Source: an uncultured Prevotella sp. (GTDB lineage Bacteria > Bacteroidota > Bacteroidia > Bacteroidales > Bacteroidaceae). From it: DNA of 10,792 bases. The notes beneath the pieces were generated by a model. It worked only from the letters and a program-made list of their open reading frames with translations. It was not told the origin of the DNA and did no database searches. A program made the translations under genes and the position numbers. The stretch spans positions 1 to 10,792 of the forward strand of contig ONMG01000311.1 in NCBI GenBank assembly GCA_900318855.1, in the 5' to 3' direction. How positions within the stretch are numbered: the first letter of the stretch is position 1; each line of letters starts with the position of its first letter. Shown piece by piece: positions 1 through 6,790 of this stretch.

Positions 1-423
1 AACATCGACGAAAAGCTCACCTTCTGCCAGCTCAACGACGAGGCTTTTCTCGAGGCTTTAGCCAACTGTCGCGCCTATGCGTCAACAGGTGGGTTTGAGT
101 CGGTGTGCGAGGCATTCTATATGGGTAAGCCCGCCCTCATGGTACCGGTGCACATAGAGCAGGAATGCAATGTGAGCGATGCCGAGCGTGTGGGAGCCGG
201 CATTGGGGCCGAAGACTTCGACCTCAGCAAGCTGCTCGACTTCACCCATGACTACGAGGAGGACGCAAGCTTTAGGATGTGGGCCAACAGCGCTCCCGAC
301 AGGATAGTGGCTGCTCTCGAAGAAGCAGTGAGCTGTAGGCCGTCGGCCAATACCCGGCAAGGCGGGGCTGCTAGCCACATGGCCCCGGCATCATGGTTCC
401 GGCTCCTGGGATGGAAAGCCTGA
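1..423 (+). CDS. Glycosyltransferase, C-terminal fragment (5' end outside window)
   Basis: The reading frame is open from the first base and ends at TGA 421-423, giving 140 residues of the C-terminal half of a larger protein. The segment CRAYASTGGFESVCEAFYMGKPALMVPV resembles the nucleotide-sugar-binding region of GT-B glycosyltransferases of the MurG/GT28 type. There, a Gly-Gly/Glu-rich loop binds the UDP-sugar, and the following 'GKPALMVPV..EQ..N' stretch matches the family pattern of a caller choosing which sugar donor to hold (compare G(K/R)P.l..P....Q..NA). A helix-rich end with a divergent, low-complexity last ~30 residues follows. It most likely transfers a sugar at the inner face of the cytoplasmic membrane, but the acceptor and donor cannot be told from this fragment. 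It converges on the SGNH hydrolase gene, with only 9 bp between the two stop codons. The family call is fairly firm; the exact function is unknown. Confidence 0.75.
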   Translation, partial: NIDEKLTFCQLNDEAFLEALANCRAYASTGGFESVCEAFYMGKPALMVPVHIEQECNVSDAERVGAGIGAEDFDLSKLLDFTHDYEEDASFRMWANSAPDRIVAALEEAVSCRPSANTRQGGAASHMAPASWFRLLGWKA

Positions 424-424
424 A

Positions 425-444
425 GTGCTCTCTCAGGAGAGCGC
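425..444. terminator. Short hairpin between convergent genes, possible bidirectional terminator
   Basis: GCTCTC (427-432), loop TCAG (433-436) and GAGAGC (437-442) form a perfect 6-bp stem, extended by a U-G and a G-C pair to 425/444. It lies exactly between the glycosyltransferase stop and the convergent SGNH hydrolase stop, and covers the latter's stop codon (433-435). No T-run follows immediately on either strand, so a classical intrinsic terminator is not proven. Confidence 0.35.
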
Positions 445-1116
445 CACGATATACTTTTTGAGTACGAAGCCCCACTCCTTATAGCCTTGTGGGGTGAGAT
501 GCAAGCCATCGGCAGTGAGCTCCTTACGCATCTCATGGGAGCCATGGCGCACGAAGAAGGGAAAGAGGTTAATATAGCCTATGCCTTTCTTTTTGCAGTA
601 GGCTCTCAGACGTGCATTCAGCTGCGGCACCCACTCCGTCTTACCGTTCAGCTTCGTCCATCGGCCGAAGCTCTCGTTGATGGGCAGCAGACTCTGCACG
701 TAGAGTTTGGTTCGAGGCGAATCGTGTCGGATTTTAGCTATCACCCGCTCACAGCGCGATGCCACCTCGTCGATAGAAAGTCCGTTGGCTATGTCATTGA
801 TTCCCACCATGAGGAAGATAGCCTTCGGCTTTCCGGGCAGTATTTGTGACAGCCGCTGGTAGATGCCATTCGCATCGTCGCCTGCTATACCACGGTTGCG
901 CACGTGGTAGGCTCGAAGCAGCTTGCTCCAGTCGCCTCCAAACTCAGTGAGGCTGTTGCCCAACATCACAACATCGGTGCTGTCGACAGCCCGCATCTTT
1001 TCAAACTCATTCACTCGGTCGGTGTAATGCATAAACGGACTGTAAGAAACATGTTGCCCCCATGCTTTAGAAATCGGAAGCAGGAGGGCAACGAAGAAGA
1101 GCATTAAAGATCTCAT
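433..1116 (-). CDS. Secreted SGNH/GDSL-family hydrolase
   Basis: This 227-residue protein starts with a hydrophobic signal peptide (about residues 1-20, MRSLMLFFVALLLPISKAWG) and is therefore probably exported to the periplasm or envelope. The SGNH blocks are all visible. Block I is LGNSLTE with the nucleophile Ser55 (GNS replaces the classical GDS, common in this subfamily). Block II is RGIAGDDA near 75-82. Block III is VGINDI with Asn107. Block V is DGLHLTPQGY, giving catalytic Asp203 and His206. The family hydrolyses esters; members related to this one include platelet-activating-factor acetylhydrolase-like enzymes and carbohydrate O-acetylesterases, so a deacetylase acting on a sugar or cell-wall polymer is plausible. 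The substrate is not readable here. The gene follows the M48 peptidase gene after 6 bp and appears to be the last gene of the lemA operon. The family is certain; the substrate is unknown. Confidence 0.9.
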   Translation of the reverse strand: MRSLMLFFVALLLPISKAWGQHVSYSPFMHYTDRVNEFEKMRAVDSTDVVMLGNSLTEFGGDWSKLLRAYHVRNRGIAGDDANGIYQRLSQILPGKPKAIFLMVGINDIANGLSIDEVASRCERVIAKIRHDSPRTKLYVQSLLPINESFGRWTKLNGKTEWVPQLNARLRAYCKKKGIGYINLFPFFVRHGSHEMRKELTADGLHLTPQGYKEWGFVLKKYIVALS

Positions 1117-1122
1117 TTCATT

Positions 1123-2133
1123 TTAGAATTGCTCCAGCACCTCGATGCGCTTCTGTGTGTCGGGGTGGGTGGAAAAGAGCGAGTTCATGAAGCCCATCAC
1201 TCCATGGAGCGACATCTTAGGCTCAATGATGAACAGTTGTGCAATATCAGCCCGTTTCACACTGCCCAGTCCGGGCGCCTTCGATATTTTGCGCAGAGCC
1301 GAAGCCAGGGCCAAAGGATTGCCGCAGAGCTCTGCTCCGCCGGCATCGGCCATGTACTCCCGTTTGCGTGAGATGGCGAAGCGGGTGAGCAACGTGAAGA
1401 GATAGGCAATGGCACAGCACACGATGCCTACCAGCATGATGGCTATCCAGCTCAGAGAGCTGCCATGCTCATCATCATCGCTGTCCACCCTACCAGCGCC
1501 GCCAAAGAGGAAGTTGTAGTAGAGTGTACGCATCGTGAGCTCCATTATAGTAGAGACGATGCCCACAAAGATGATACTGGTGATGAGCAGCAGGGTGTCG
1601 TGGTTGCGGATATGGGTCAGCTCATGGCCAATGACTCCGGCCAGCTCCTCATCGTCAAGATAATCAATGATTCCCGTTGTCAGCGTCACGGTGTAGGTCT
1701 GCTTGTTGATTCCGCTGGCAAAAGCATTGAGCTGTGGGTCGTCAACAATGTTGATTTGGGGCATGTCCATCCCGCAGCTCATGCAAAGATTCTCCACGAT
1801 GTTGTAGATGCGGGGATTCTCCCTCCGCTCCAATGGCCGTGCATGCACGGCATGACGAATCATCGAGGTGTTGGCGAAGAAAGCTATGACAAACCATATA
1901 GCCACGCCTCCAATGACCCAAGGCAGGGCTTGGAGGAAATAATAGTTCACCGTGGAAGTGTCGAGTACATGTACCACATTGCCATACGCATCGTAGTAGC
2001 CTCCACCGAAATAATTGAGCAGAGCCAGGAACACCCACACTGTGCCGAGAAGGATGACGGGAAACATCAGCAGCAACAACATGCTCATGATGTTGTTGCG
2101 CCTGATTTGCGTCTGTATGCCTACATACCTCAT
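1123..2133 (-). CDS. M48-family zinc metallopeptidase, HtpX-like, integral membrane
   Basis: The 336-residue protein has two N-terminal membrane segments (about 17-41 and 69-88). After these comes a cytoplasmic catalytic domain with the zinc motif HELTH (His170, Glu171, His174) and the third ligand Glu259 in REYMADAGG. Two further hydrophobic stretches (about 183-200 and 228-251) lie between them. The end, LFSTHPDTQKRIEVL, is the standard M48/HtpX C-terminal signature. HtpX-type enzymes cut misfolded or damaged membrane proteins at the cytoplasmic face of the inner membrane. An acidic loop (DSDDDEHG, 217-224) sits between the third and fourth segments. The chosen start gives MRYVGIQTQIRRNN, the usual opening of Bacteroidota members, and lies 4 bp after the lemA stop, which suggests translational coupling. 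It is encoded with LemA, as in many bacteria. I leave the symbol blank because several M48 paralogues share this architecture. Confidence 0.93.
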   Translation of the reverse strand: MRYVGIQTQIRRNNIMSMLLLLMFPVILLGTVWVFLALLNYFGGGYYDAYGNVVHVLDTSTVNYYFLQALPWVIGGVAIWFVIAFFANTSMIRHAVHARPLERRENPRIYNIVENLCMSCGMDMPQINIVDDPQLNAFASGINKQTYTVTLTTGIIDYLDDEELAGVIGHELTHIRNHDTLLLITSIIFVGIVSTIMELTMRTLYYNFLFGGAGRVDSDDDEHGSSLSWIAIMLVGIVCCAIAYLFTLLTRFAISRKREYMADAGGAELCGNPLALASALRKISKAPGLGSVKRADIAQLFIIEPKMSLHGVMGFMNSLFSTHPDTQKRIEVLEQF

Positions 2134-2137
2134 CGCA

Positions 2138-2701
2138 TCAGAACTTTATCTCAGGAGCCTTCTCCAGAGTAGCACGCTGCTCGGCAAGGTCGTACATGGA
2201 CTCGGTCTTGAAGCCGAACATCCCGGCAAAGAGATTATTTGGGAAGGTCTGCACGGCATTATTCAATTCCCTTGTGGCCACATTGAAGTAGCGGCGCGTG
2301 GCCGAAAGCTTGTTCTCGATATCGGATATCTCGCCTTGCAGCTGGAGGAAATTCTGGTTAGCTTTCAGCTCGGGATAAGCCTCCAGCGACACCTTCAGTC
2401 CCGACAAGGCATTGGTGAGTGCATTGTCGGCCTTCATCTTCTCATCAATGGTGTTGGCACTCAGGGCAGCCGAACGCGCCTCGGTCACTCGCTCGAAGAC
2501 TTCCTTCTCGTGAGTAGCATATCCCTTGACCGTTGATACCAGCTGTGGGATGAGATCATAGCGCTGACGCAACTGCACGTCGATGTTGGCGAACGCATTC
2601 TCACGGTTATTGCGTAAGCGCACCAAACTGTTATAGATACTGATGACCCAAATCACTAACAAGGCGACAATAGCCAGAACGATAATCAATGTTGTACTCA
2701 T
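2138..2701 (-). CDS. lemA: LemA family membrane protein
   Basis: This 187-residue protein has one N-terminal membrane helix (about residues 4-23). A long helical domain follows, with the family hallmarks YNSLVRLRNNRENAFANIDVQLRQRYDLIPQLV near 23-56, VFERVTEAR near 68-76, and the end-of-domain pattern RRYFNVATRELNNAVQTFPNNLFAGMFGF near 136-164. The predicted topology is a short N-terminus outside and the helical bundle in the aqueous space. The molecular function of LemA is not settled; it is usually found next to an M48 peptidase or TPM-domain protein and is thought to act in envelope stress or quality control. Here it is the first gene of a - strand operon with the M48 peptidase and SGNH hydrolase. 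Its length and motifs are complete, with no sign of damage. Confidence 0.95.
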   Translation of the reverse strand: MSTTLIIVLAIVALLVIWVISIYNSLVRLRNNRENAFANIDVQLRQRYDLIPQLVSTVKGYATHEKEVFERVTEARSAALSANTIDEKMKADNALTNALSGLKVSLEAYPELKANQNFLQLQGEISDIENKLSATRRYFNVATRELNNAVQTFPNNLFAGMFGFKTESMYDLAEQRATLEKAPEIKF

Positions 2702-2733
2702 AATCTGTCTGATTTATTCATTAATACTGTGTA

Positions 2734-2741
2734 CAAATATA
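2734..2741 (-). promoter_or_regulatory. Candidate Bacteroidota -7 box for the lemA operon
   Basis: On the - strand the sequence reads TATATTTG, a match to TAnnTTTG, 33 bp upstream of the lemA ATG. A start site about 6 nt downstream would give a leader of about 27 nt. I see no clear TTTG at the expected -33 distance. A small inverted repeat, TGCAA-AAG-TTGCA (2743-2755), lies directly upstream and could be a regulator site, but it is short enough to be chance. Confidence 0.5.
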
Positions 2742-2853
2742 GTGCAAAAGTTGCAGTCCTGCCACCCTGAGCCTGGATAATTAAGATATATTACCGTTGT
2801 TTTGGCTGTATTAAGGCCTAAGCGGTCCAGCGTCCGCCCAGCCGACATCGCCC

Positions 2854-3879
2854 TCAGAATCGTGTCATGACCTCAACGACAATCTTATCGCGCTCCGACA
2901 CCTTGGGCACGCCGTCACGCCCGTAGAAGTATTTCTCGTAATTGATTCTCAAGTCAGAGATGAAGGGCTTGCCAAAGCTCAGAGTCACACCCGAGGTGAT
3001 TCGTGAGCGCTTGTAGTCGTTCACTATCAGGCCCCCGTCAGGGTCAACGGCTCCGTTGAGATAGCGCTTGCCGTCGCTATGGTCGCTCATGTAGTCATAT
3101 CTCACCAAGGGCGATACCTTGATGAAGAGACATTTGCGGAGAGGTATGTCATAGCTCACAAAACCGTCGAACGCATGCACCGGGTGGAAAGCCTTATCGG
3201 CATAATGCTTGTAAAGATATTCAACCTCGGCTATGAAGCCGGAGCGATGGTAGGTGAGTCCACAGTCCCACATTATTATATTGATGTCCGACGGACGCAC
3301 CTTCTGCACACTGGCTTCCACATCGAGTCCGCAGGGAAGCATTGCCACCACCTTCGAGGAGAAGTTGATGTTGCTGGTCCAAAAGTCTTTCTGATTGGTG
3401 AGTCCTGAGCCATTGAAAAGTCCGGCACGCACCACAATGGGGAATCCGGGATGGAACGTGTATCCTACCTCGGCGCCCACATCCCTGACATTGCCCACCT
3501 GCTTGGCTATGAAACTGCGATTGGCAAAATACTGCTGGTGAGGTGAGCGATGAGCGTCGATGGTGAAAGGCACCCTTTCCTGGCCTATCGTGAACTGAAG
3601 GCTCTTCCAAGGCTTGATTCGGGTGTAAGCGTCGAGCATCTTGATTTGCCCCTCGTCACAGAGGTCTATCTCTGCCTTATAGCTCACTATGGGCGTCACG
3701 TCGCCCTCCACACTGACTCTTGCCGTACGCACTTCGAAGCGGCCCTCCTTCTCCTGGGTCTGATACTCATACTTTCCTCTAAGTGTACCGTGCAGATTCA
3801 CGGTCGGCTTCAGCTCCTGTGCCACACACCAACAGGGCAGAAGCATAAGGCCTAAGGCCGTCCATCTCATATCCTTCAT
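2854..3879 (-). CDS. OprO/OprP-type outer-membrane porin (phosphate-selective porin family)
   Basis: From the start at 3879 the protein has 341 residues: a signal peptide MKDMRWTALGLMLLPCWCVAQ, then a beta-strand-rich body and a terminal Phe (..VEVMTRF), the usual outer-membrane insertion signal. The segments HGTLRGKYEYQTQ, FEVRTARVSVEGDVTPIVSYKAEIDL, IKMLDAYTRIKP and FTIGQERVPFTIDAHRS are typical of the OprO/P family, whose founding members pass phosphate or polyphosphate across the outer membrane. Many Bacteroidota members of this family have no tested substrate. An in-frame ATG exists at 3900, but the likely transcription start falls at about 3898-3900 (see the -7 box at 3905-3912), so I prefer 3879. 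This start puts the positively charged KDMR directly ahead of the hydrophobic core. The gene is divergent from the polyphosphate kinase operon, which favours a phosphate-related role; this is an inference from context. Confidence 0.85.
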   Translation of the reverse strand: MKDMRWTALGLMLLPCWCVAQELKPTVNLHGTLRGKYEYQTQEKEGRFEVRTARVSVEGDVTPIVSYKAEIDLCDEGQIKMLDAYTRIKPWKSLQFTIGQERVPFTIDAHRSPHQQYFANRSFIAKQVGNVRDVGAEVGYTFHPGFPIVVRAGLFNGSGLTNQKDFWTSNINFSSKVVAMLPCGLDVEASVQKVRPSDINIIMWDCGLTYHRSGFIAEVEYLYKHYADKAFHPVHAFDGFVSYDIPLRKCLFIKVSPLVRYDYMSDHSDGKRYLNGAVDPDGGLIVNDYKRSRITSGVTLSFGKPFISDLRINYEKYFYGRDGVPKVSERDKIVVEVMTRF

Positions 3880-3904
3880 GTAAACGCATAATTGATTCAA
3901 TGGG

Positions 3905-3912
3905 CAAAGTTA
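3905..3912 (-). promoter_or_regulatory. -7 box of the porin promoter
   Basis: The - strand reads TAACTTTG, an exact TAnnTTTG match followed by C, the same 9 bases as the rightward promoter at 4020-4028. A TTG (3940-3938 on the - strand) lies 25 bp upstream, longer than the usual spacing to the -33 element, so an activator may be needed. It implies a leader of about 20 nt to the ATG at 3879. Confidence 0.6.
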
Positions 3913-3931
3913 ACACATTCATATTGCAGAC

Positions 3932-3977
3932 CTATTACAATTCTATTTAAAAGATGTTACAAGCCGAATTGTAACAG
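3932..3977. promoter_or_regulatory. Candidate shared operator: interrupted 12-bp palindrome with 11-bp phased repeats
   Basis: CTATTACAATTC (3932-3943) and GAATTGTAACAG (3966-3977) are inverted copies matching at 11 of 12 positions, separated by 22 bp. A third copy of the core, TGTTACAA (3955-3962), lies between them and forms its own perfect 8-bp inverted repeat with TTGTAACA (3969-3976). Reading the + strand, hexamers TTACAA (3935), TTTAAA (3946) and TTACAA (3957) recur every 11 bp, one helical turn. Phased 11-bp direct repeats are the known layout of PhoB/PhoP boxes. The region sits just upstream of the porin -7 box and 43 bp upstream of the polyphosphate-operon -7 box. The symmetry and phasing are seen directly; the regulator is inferred. 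Confidence 0.5.
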
Positions 3978-4012
3978 AATCTTAATACGTATTTACGGTC
4001 AATAAAGGCAGT

Positions 4013-4036
4013 GATGTAGTAACTTTGCACTACATC
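4013..4036. promoter_or_regulatory. Perfect 8-bp palindrome enclosing the -7 box of the polyphosphate operon
   Basis: GATGTAGT (4013-4020) and ACTACATC (4029-4036) are perfect inverted copies around the 8-bp core AACTTTGC. The core together with the last T of the left arm is TAACTTTG (4020-4027), a TAnnTTTG match. A start site near 4033 would leave a leader of about 18 nt before ATG 4051. Because most of the palindrome would lie upstream of that start site, it is better explained as a DNA site, such as a repressor operator, than as an RNA hairpin. A possible -33 element (TTTA, 3992-3995) is 24 bp away and weak. Confidence 0.55.
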
Positions 4037-4050
4037 AATAACAGAGAGGT

Positions 4051-4752
4051 ATGAAGAAAACGAAAAAGGCCCTTGAGGGTATCATAGAGGGAATGAAGAA
4101 GGATGACAAGCGTCATGCTACCAACAAGCTTGTCAACTTTGCCCTTCAAAAGCTCAATAGTGATGAATACGAATGTGACGAAGAGGCAGCCTATACAGCC
4201 GACAGGAAAGAGCTCATCTTCATCTTCGGCAAAAAGCCTGAGCTCACTGTTCCCGAGGGTGTAGAGGTAATCGAAGAGCAGGCTTCCTATCGGAACCCAC
4301 ACCTCAGCAAGCTGACACTGCCTACCACCCTGCGCGAAATCAGAAGGGATGCCTTTTATGACTGCGACAATATTGAGGAGATAACCTTTCCGGCAAATAT
4401 CGAACGCCTCGAGGGCTATGCCTTCGGCGACTGCGACAATCTGAAGCAAGTCACCTTTCTGGGCACTCCCAAGCACGTGAGCCGGCATGCTTTCGAGAGT
4501 TGCGACCATCTACATGCCATCAAGGTTCCGGCCGAGAGCGTTAAGAAGTTCGTCAAGGCTTTCCATCTCAACGAGGAAAATGCCGATTTGATTGTGCCCG
4601 GAGACCTGGGACAGGTTGGCAAAGCCAGCAAGGAGAAAAAGGAGAAGAAGCCCGACAACAAGCATGCTGATGACAAGAAAAAGGGAAAAGACAAAAGGCA
4701 TGACAGCAACAAGCACAAAGAATCCAAGCAGCCCCAAGATGCCGAAGGTTAA
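4051..4752 (+). CDS. BspA-like leucine-rich-repeat protein with lysine-rich tail, cytoplasmic, function unknown
   Basis: This 233-residue protein has no signal peptide or membrane segment, unlike most BspA-type LRR proteins, which are surface-exposed. A charged N-terminal helix region (1-60) precedes about four LRR_5 units of exactly 23 residues: alanines at 78, 101, 124 and 147, and cysteines at 105, 128 and 151 in the pattern AFxxCDxLxxIxxP. From residue 190 the chain turns into a disordered tail with about 15 Lys and 3 His in 44 residues, mixed with Asp, Glu and Ser. The gene is first in the operon with ppk1 and ppx and overlaps ppk1 by 14 bp. Lys- and His-rich tracts are known in other systems to bind polyphosphate, so a polyphosphate-binding or PPK-partner role is a reasonable guess, not shown. 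A GAGAGG stretch at 4044-4049 is very close to the ATG and may act as a weak ribosome site. LRR fold fairly certain; function unknown. Confidence 0.85.
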   Translation: MKKTKKALEGIIEGMKKDDKRHATNKLVNFALQKLNSDEYECDEEAAYTADRKELIFIFGKKPELTVPEGVEVIEEQASYRNPHLSKLTLPTTLREIRRDAFYDCDNIEEITFPANIERLEGYAFGDCDNLKQVTFLGTPKHVSRHAFESCDHLHAIKVPAESVKKFVKAFHLNEENADLIVPGDLGQVGKASKEKKEKKPDNKHADDKKKGKDKRHDSNKHKESKQPQDAEG

Positions 4753-6790
4753 GGACTGCTACATAGAGCGCGACGTGAGTTGGATGTACTTCAACCACCG
4801 TATCCTGGAAGAAGCAGAGAAAGAGTATATTCCACTGCTTGAAAGGGTATCGTTTCTCGGCATCTACTCCAACAATCTCGATGAGTTCTTCCGCGTGCGC
4901 GTGGCCTCACTCAACCGTCTGTCGGAGAACCGACATATCGGCAAGCAGACCCTGGAGAAAATCAGACGCAGCCTGAAGACCATCAACAAGCTTAATGCCA
5001 CCTATGCGGCAGAATACACGATGGCCATCGACCGGGTTGAATCCGAACTTCGTCTTCATGGCATCCGACTGCTCAAGGAGAATGAGCTCAACGAGGAACA
5101 GCAGCACTTCCTCACTGAGCTCTTCTACAACAAGCTCAATGGCAGCATCAACCCCATATGGCTGTCCGAGATTAAAGACCTGGCCGTCTTCGAGGACAAT
5201 CGCATCTATCTCGCTGTGGAGAAAACCGAGGTGGAGTCACAGAAAAAGAAATATGCCATCGTAAAGGTTCCCGACAGGGCTATAGGCCGTTGGGTGCGAC
5301 TCCCCAAATCAGATGGGTACGACAACATCATGTACCTCGACGATGTGGTTCGCTTCTGCCTGCCTTTGGTCTTCATCGGTTTTAAGGAGAGCACCTTCAG
5401 GGCCTACTCCTTCAAGTTCACTAAGGATGCCGAGATGGACCTTGACAACTATGCCGACTACGGAACTCTGGAGAAGATAGCCGCCGGTGTCAACTCGCGG
5501 CGCCGTGGAAGCGCAGTGAGAGTCATCTATGATGGAAGCATGCCCAAAGGCATACTGAAACAAATAAGGAAGAGGTTCAACCTCAATATGCTTGATACGA
5601 GCATAGCAGGTCGCCGCTATCAGAATCACAAAGACCTGATGAAGTTTCCCGACTGTGGACACACTGAACTGAAATACCCGGTATGGCCACAAGTGATGAA
5701 GGAAGAATTTGTCTCGAAGGAGAGCATTCTGAAGCTCATCCGCGATAAGGACCGCTTCATCCACGTGCCCTATCATAAGTTCGACGGCTACGTGCGCGTG
5801 CTTCAGGAGGCAGCCATCAAGCCCGAGGTGAAAGCCATCAAAACCACACTTTACAGAGTGGCCAAGGACTCCAAGGTGGTGAAGGCACTCATCAATGCAG
5901 CCCACAATGGCAAGGAGGTCACGGTGGTCGTCGAGCTGCTGGCCCGCTTTGACGAAGAGAGCAATATCAAGTGGAGCAAGCGGATGCAGGAAGAAGGGGT
6001 CAACGTGGTGTTCGGTGTTGAGGGGCTCAAGGTGCACTCCAAATTGCTGTTCATAGAATCGGGCAAGGGCAACATTGCCTGCATTGGCACCGGCAACTTC
6101 CACGAGGGCAATGCCCGCACCTACACCGACTACTTTCTGATGACTGCCCAGAAGAAGATTGTCAATGAGGTGGCCAAGGTGTTCGAATTCATTGGGCGCC
6201 CCTTCTCGCAGGTGAGATTCCGTGAGCTCATGGTGTCGCCCATATCCATGAAAGGCCGTCTGCTCAGACTCCTCGACAATGAAATCCACAATGCGAAAGC
6301 AGGTAAGGAAGCCTGGGTAAAGATAAAGATCAACCACATCACCGACCCCGACATGGTGGCGAAGCTCTATGAGGCCTCGCAGGCCGGAGTCAAGATAGGC
6401 ATCGTCATCCGAGGCAACTGCTCGCTAATGCCCGGGATACCCCACCTTAGCGACAACATCAAGGCTATAGGCATCATCGACCGCTATCTGGAACATGCAC
6501 GCATCCTCATCTTCTGCAACGGCGGCGACAACCGGTTCTATCTCGGCTCGGCCGACTGGATGCCCCGCAACCTGCTCAACCGCGTCGAGGTGATGACACC
6601 CGTCTACGACAAGGACCTGCAGTCCGACCTCATGCGCACAGTCGACTTCGGACTTCGTGACACGACCAACGGACGCATCGTCGACGGCAAAGGCGGCAAT
6701 CATCTGCAGGAAGGAGCACCGTTCCGCAGTCAGGAGGAACTCTATAAAGCTTATCAGAACACCCCCTCAACATCAATACCCCAACTATGA
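4739..6790 (+). CDS. ppk1: Polyphosphate kinase 1
   Basis: PPK1 reversibly moves the terminal phosphate of ATP onto a growing inorganic polyphosphate chain, through a phosphohistidine intermediate. The 683-residue product matches the usual family length of about 690. The N-terminal domain opens with ERDVSWMYFNHRILEEA, followed by YSNNLDEFFRVRVASL, with Asn45 as the expected ATP-base contact. The two phospholipase-D-like catalytic domains hold the key histidines: His433 in LKVHSKLLFIE (equivalent to the autophosphorylated His435 of E. coli) and His586 in RYLEHARI (equivalent to His592). GTGNFHEGNARTYTDYFLMT and FYLGSADWMPRNLLNRVE are also intact. The reading frame is open back to 4592, but those 49 extra codons are the shifted reading of the upstream gene's lysine tail and lack PPK similarity, so ATG 4739 is preferred. 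It overlaps the LRR gene by 14 bp and the ppx start by 4 bp (ATGA), indicating coupled translation. Confidence 0.97.
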   Translation: MPKVKDCYIERDVSWMYFNHRILEEAEKEYIPLLERVSFLGIYSNNLDEFFRVRVASLNRLSENRHIGKQTLEKIRRSLKTINKLNATYAAEYTMAIDRVESELRLHGIRLLKENELNEEQQHFLTELFYNKLNGSINPIWLSEIKDLAVFEDNRIYLAVEKTEVESQKKKYAIVKVPDRAIGRWVRLPKSDGYDNIMYLDDVVRFCLPLVFIGFKESTFRAYSFKFTKDAEMDLDNYADYGTLEKIAAGVNSRRRGSAVRVIYDGSMPKGILKQIRKRFNLNMLDTSIAGRRYQNHKDLMKFPDCGHTELKYPVWPQVMKEEFVSKESILKLIRDKDRFIHVPYHKFDGYVRVLQEAAIKPEVKAIKTTLYRVAKDSKVVKALINAAHNGKEVTVVVELLARFDEESNIKWSKRMQEEGVNVVFGVEGLKVHSKLLFIESGKGNIACIGTGNFHEGNARTYTDYFLMTAQKKIVNEVAKVFEFIGRPFSQVRFRELMVSPISMKGRLLRLLDNEIHNAKAGKEAWVKIKINHITDPDMVAKLYEASQAGVKIGIVIRGNCSLMPGIPHLSDNIKAIGIIDRYLEHARILIFCNGGDNRFYLGSADWMPRNLLNRVEVMTPVYDKDLQSDLMRTVDFGLRDTTNGRIVDGKGGNHLQEGAPFRSQEELYKAYQNTPSTSIPQL

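Noticed and set aside
1465..2172. 235-codon open frame on the + strand opposite the M48 peptidase gene
   Set aside because: The opposite strand encodes an intact M48 peptidase with HELTH and Glu259; the His-rich antisense product has no family features.
4592..4752. Programmed frameshift producing an LRR-PPK1 fusion
   Set aside because: Joining the frames would need a +1 (or -2) shift; the A-rich stretch offers no typical +1 site, and a normal ATG with a 14-bp overlap explains the arrangement.
5309..6337. 342-codon open frame on the - strand opposite ppk1
   Set aside because: It overlaps the most conserved catalytic part of PPK1 and has no recognisable domain of its own.
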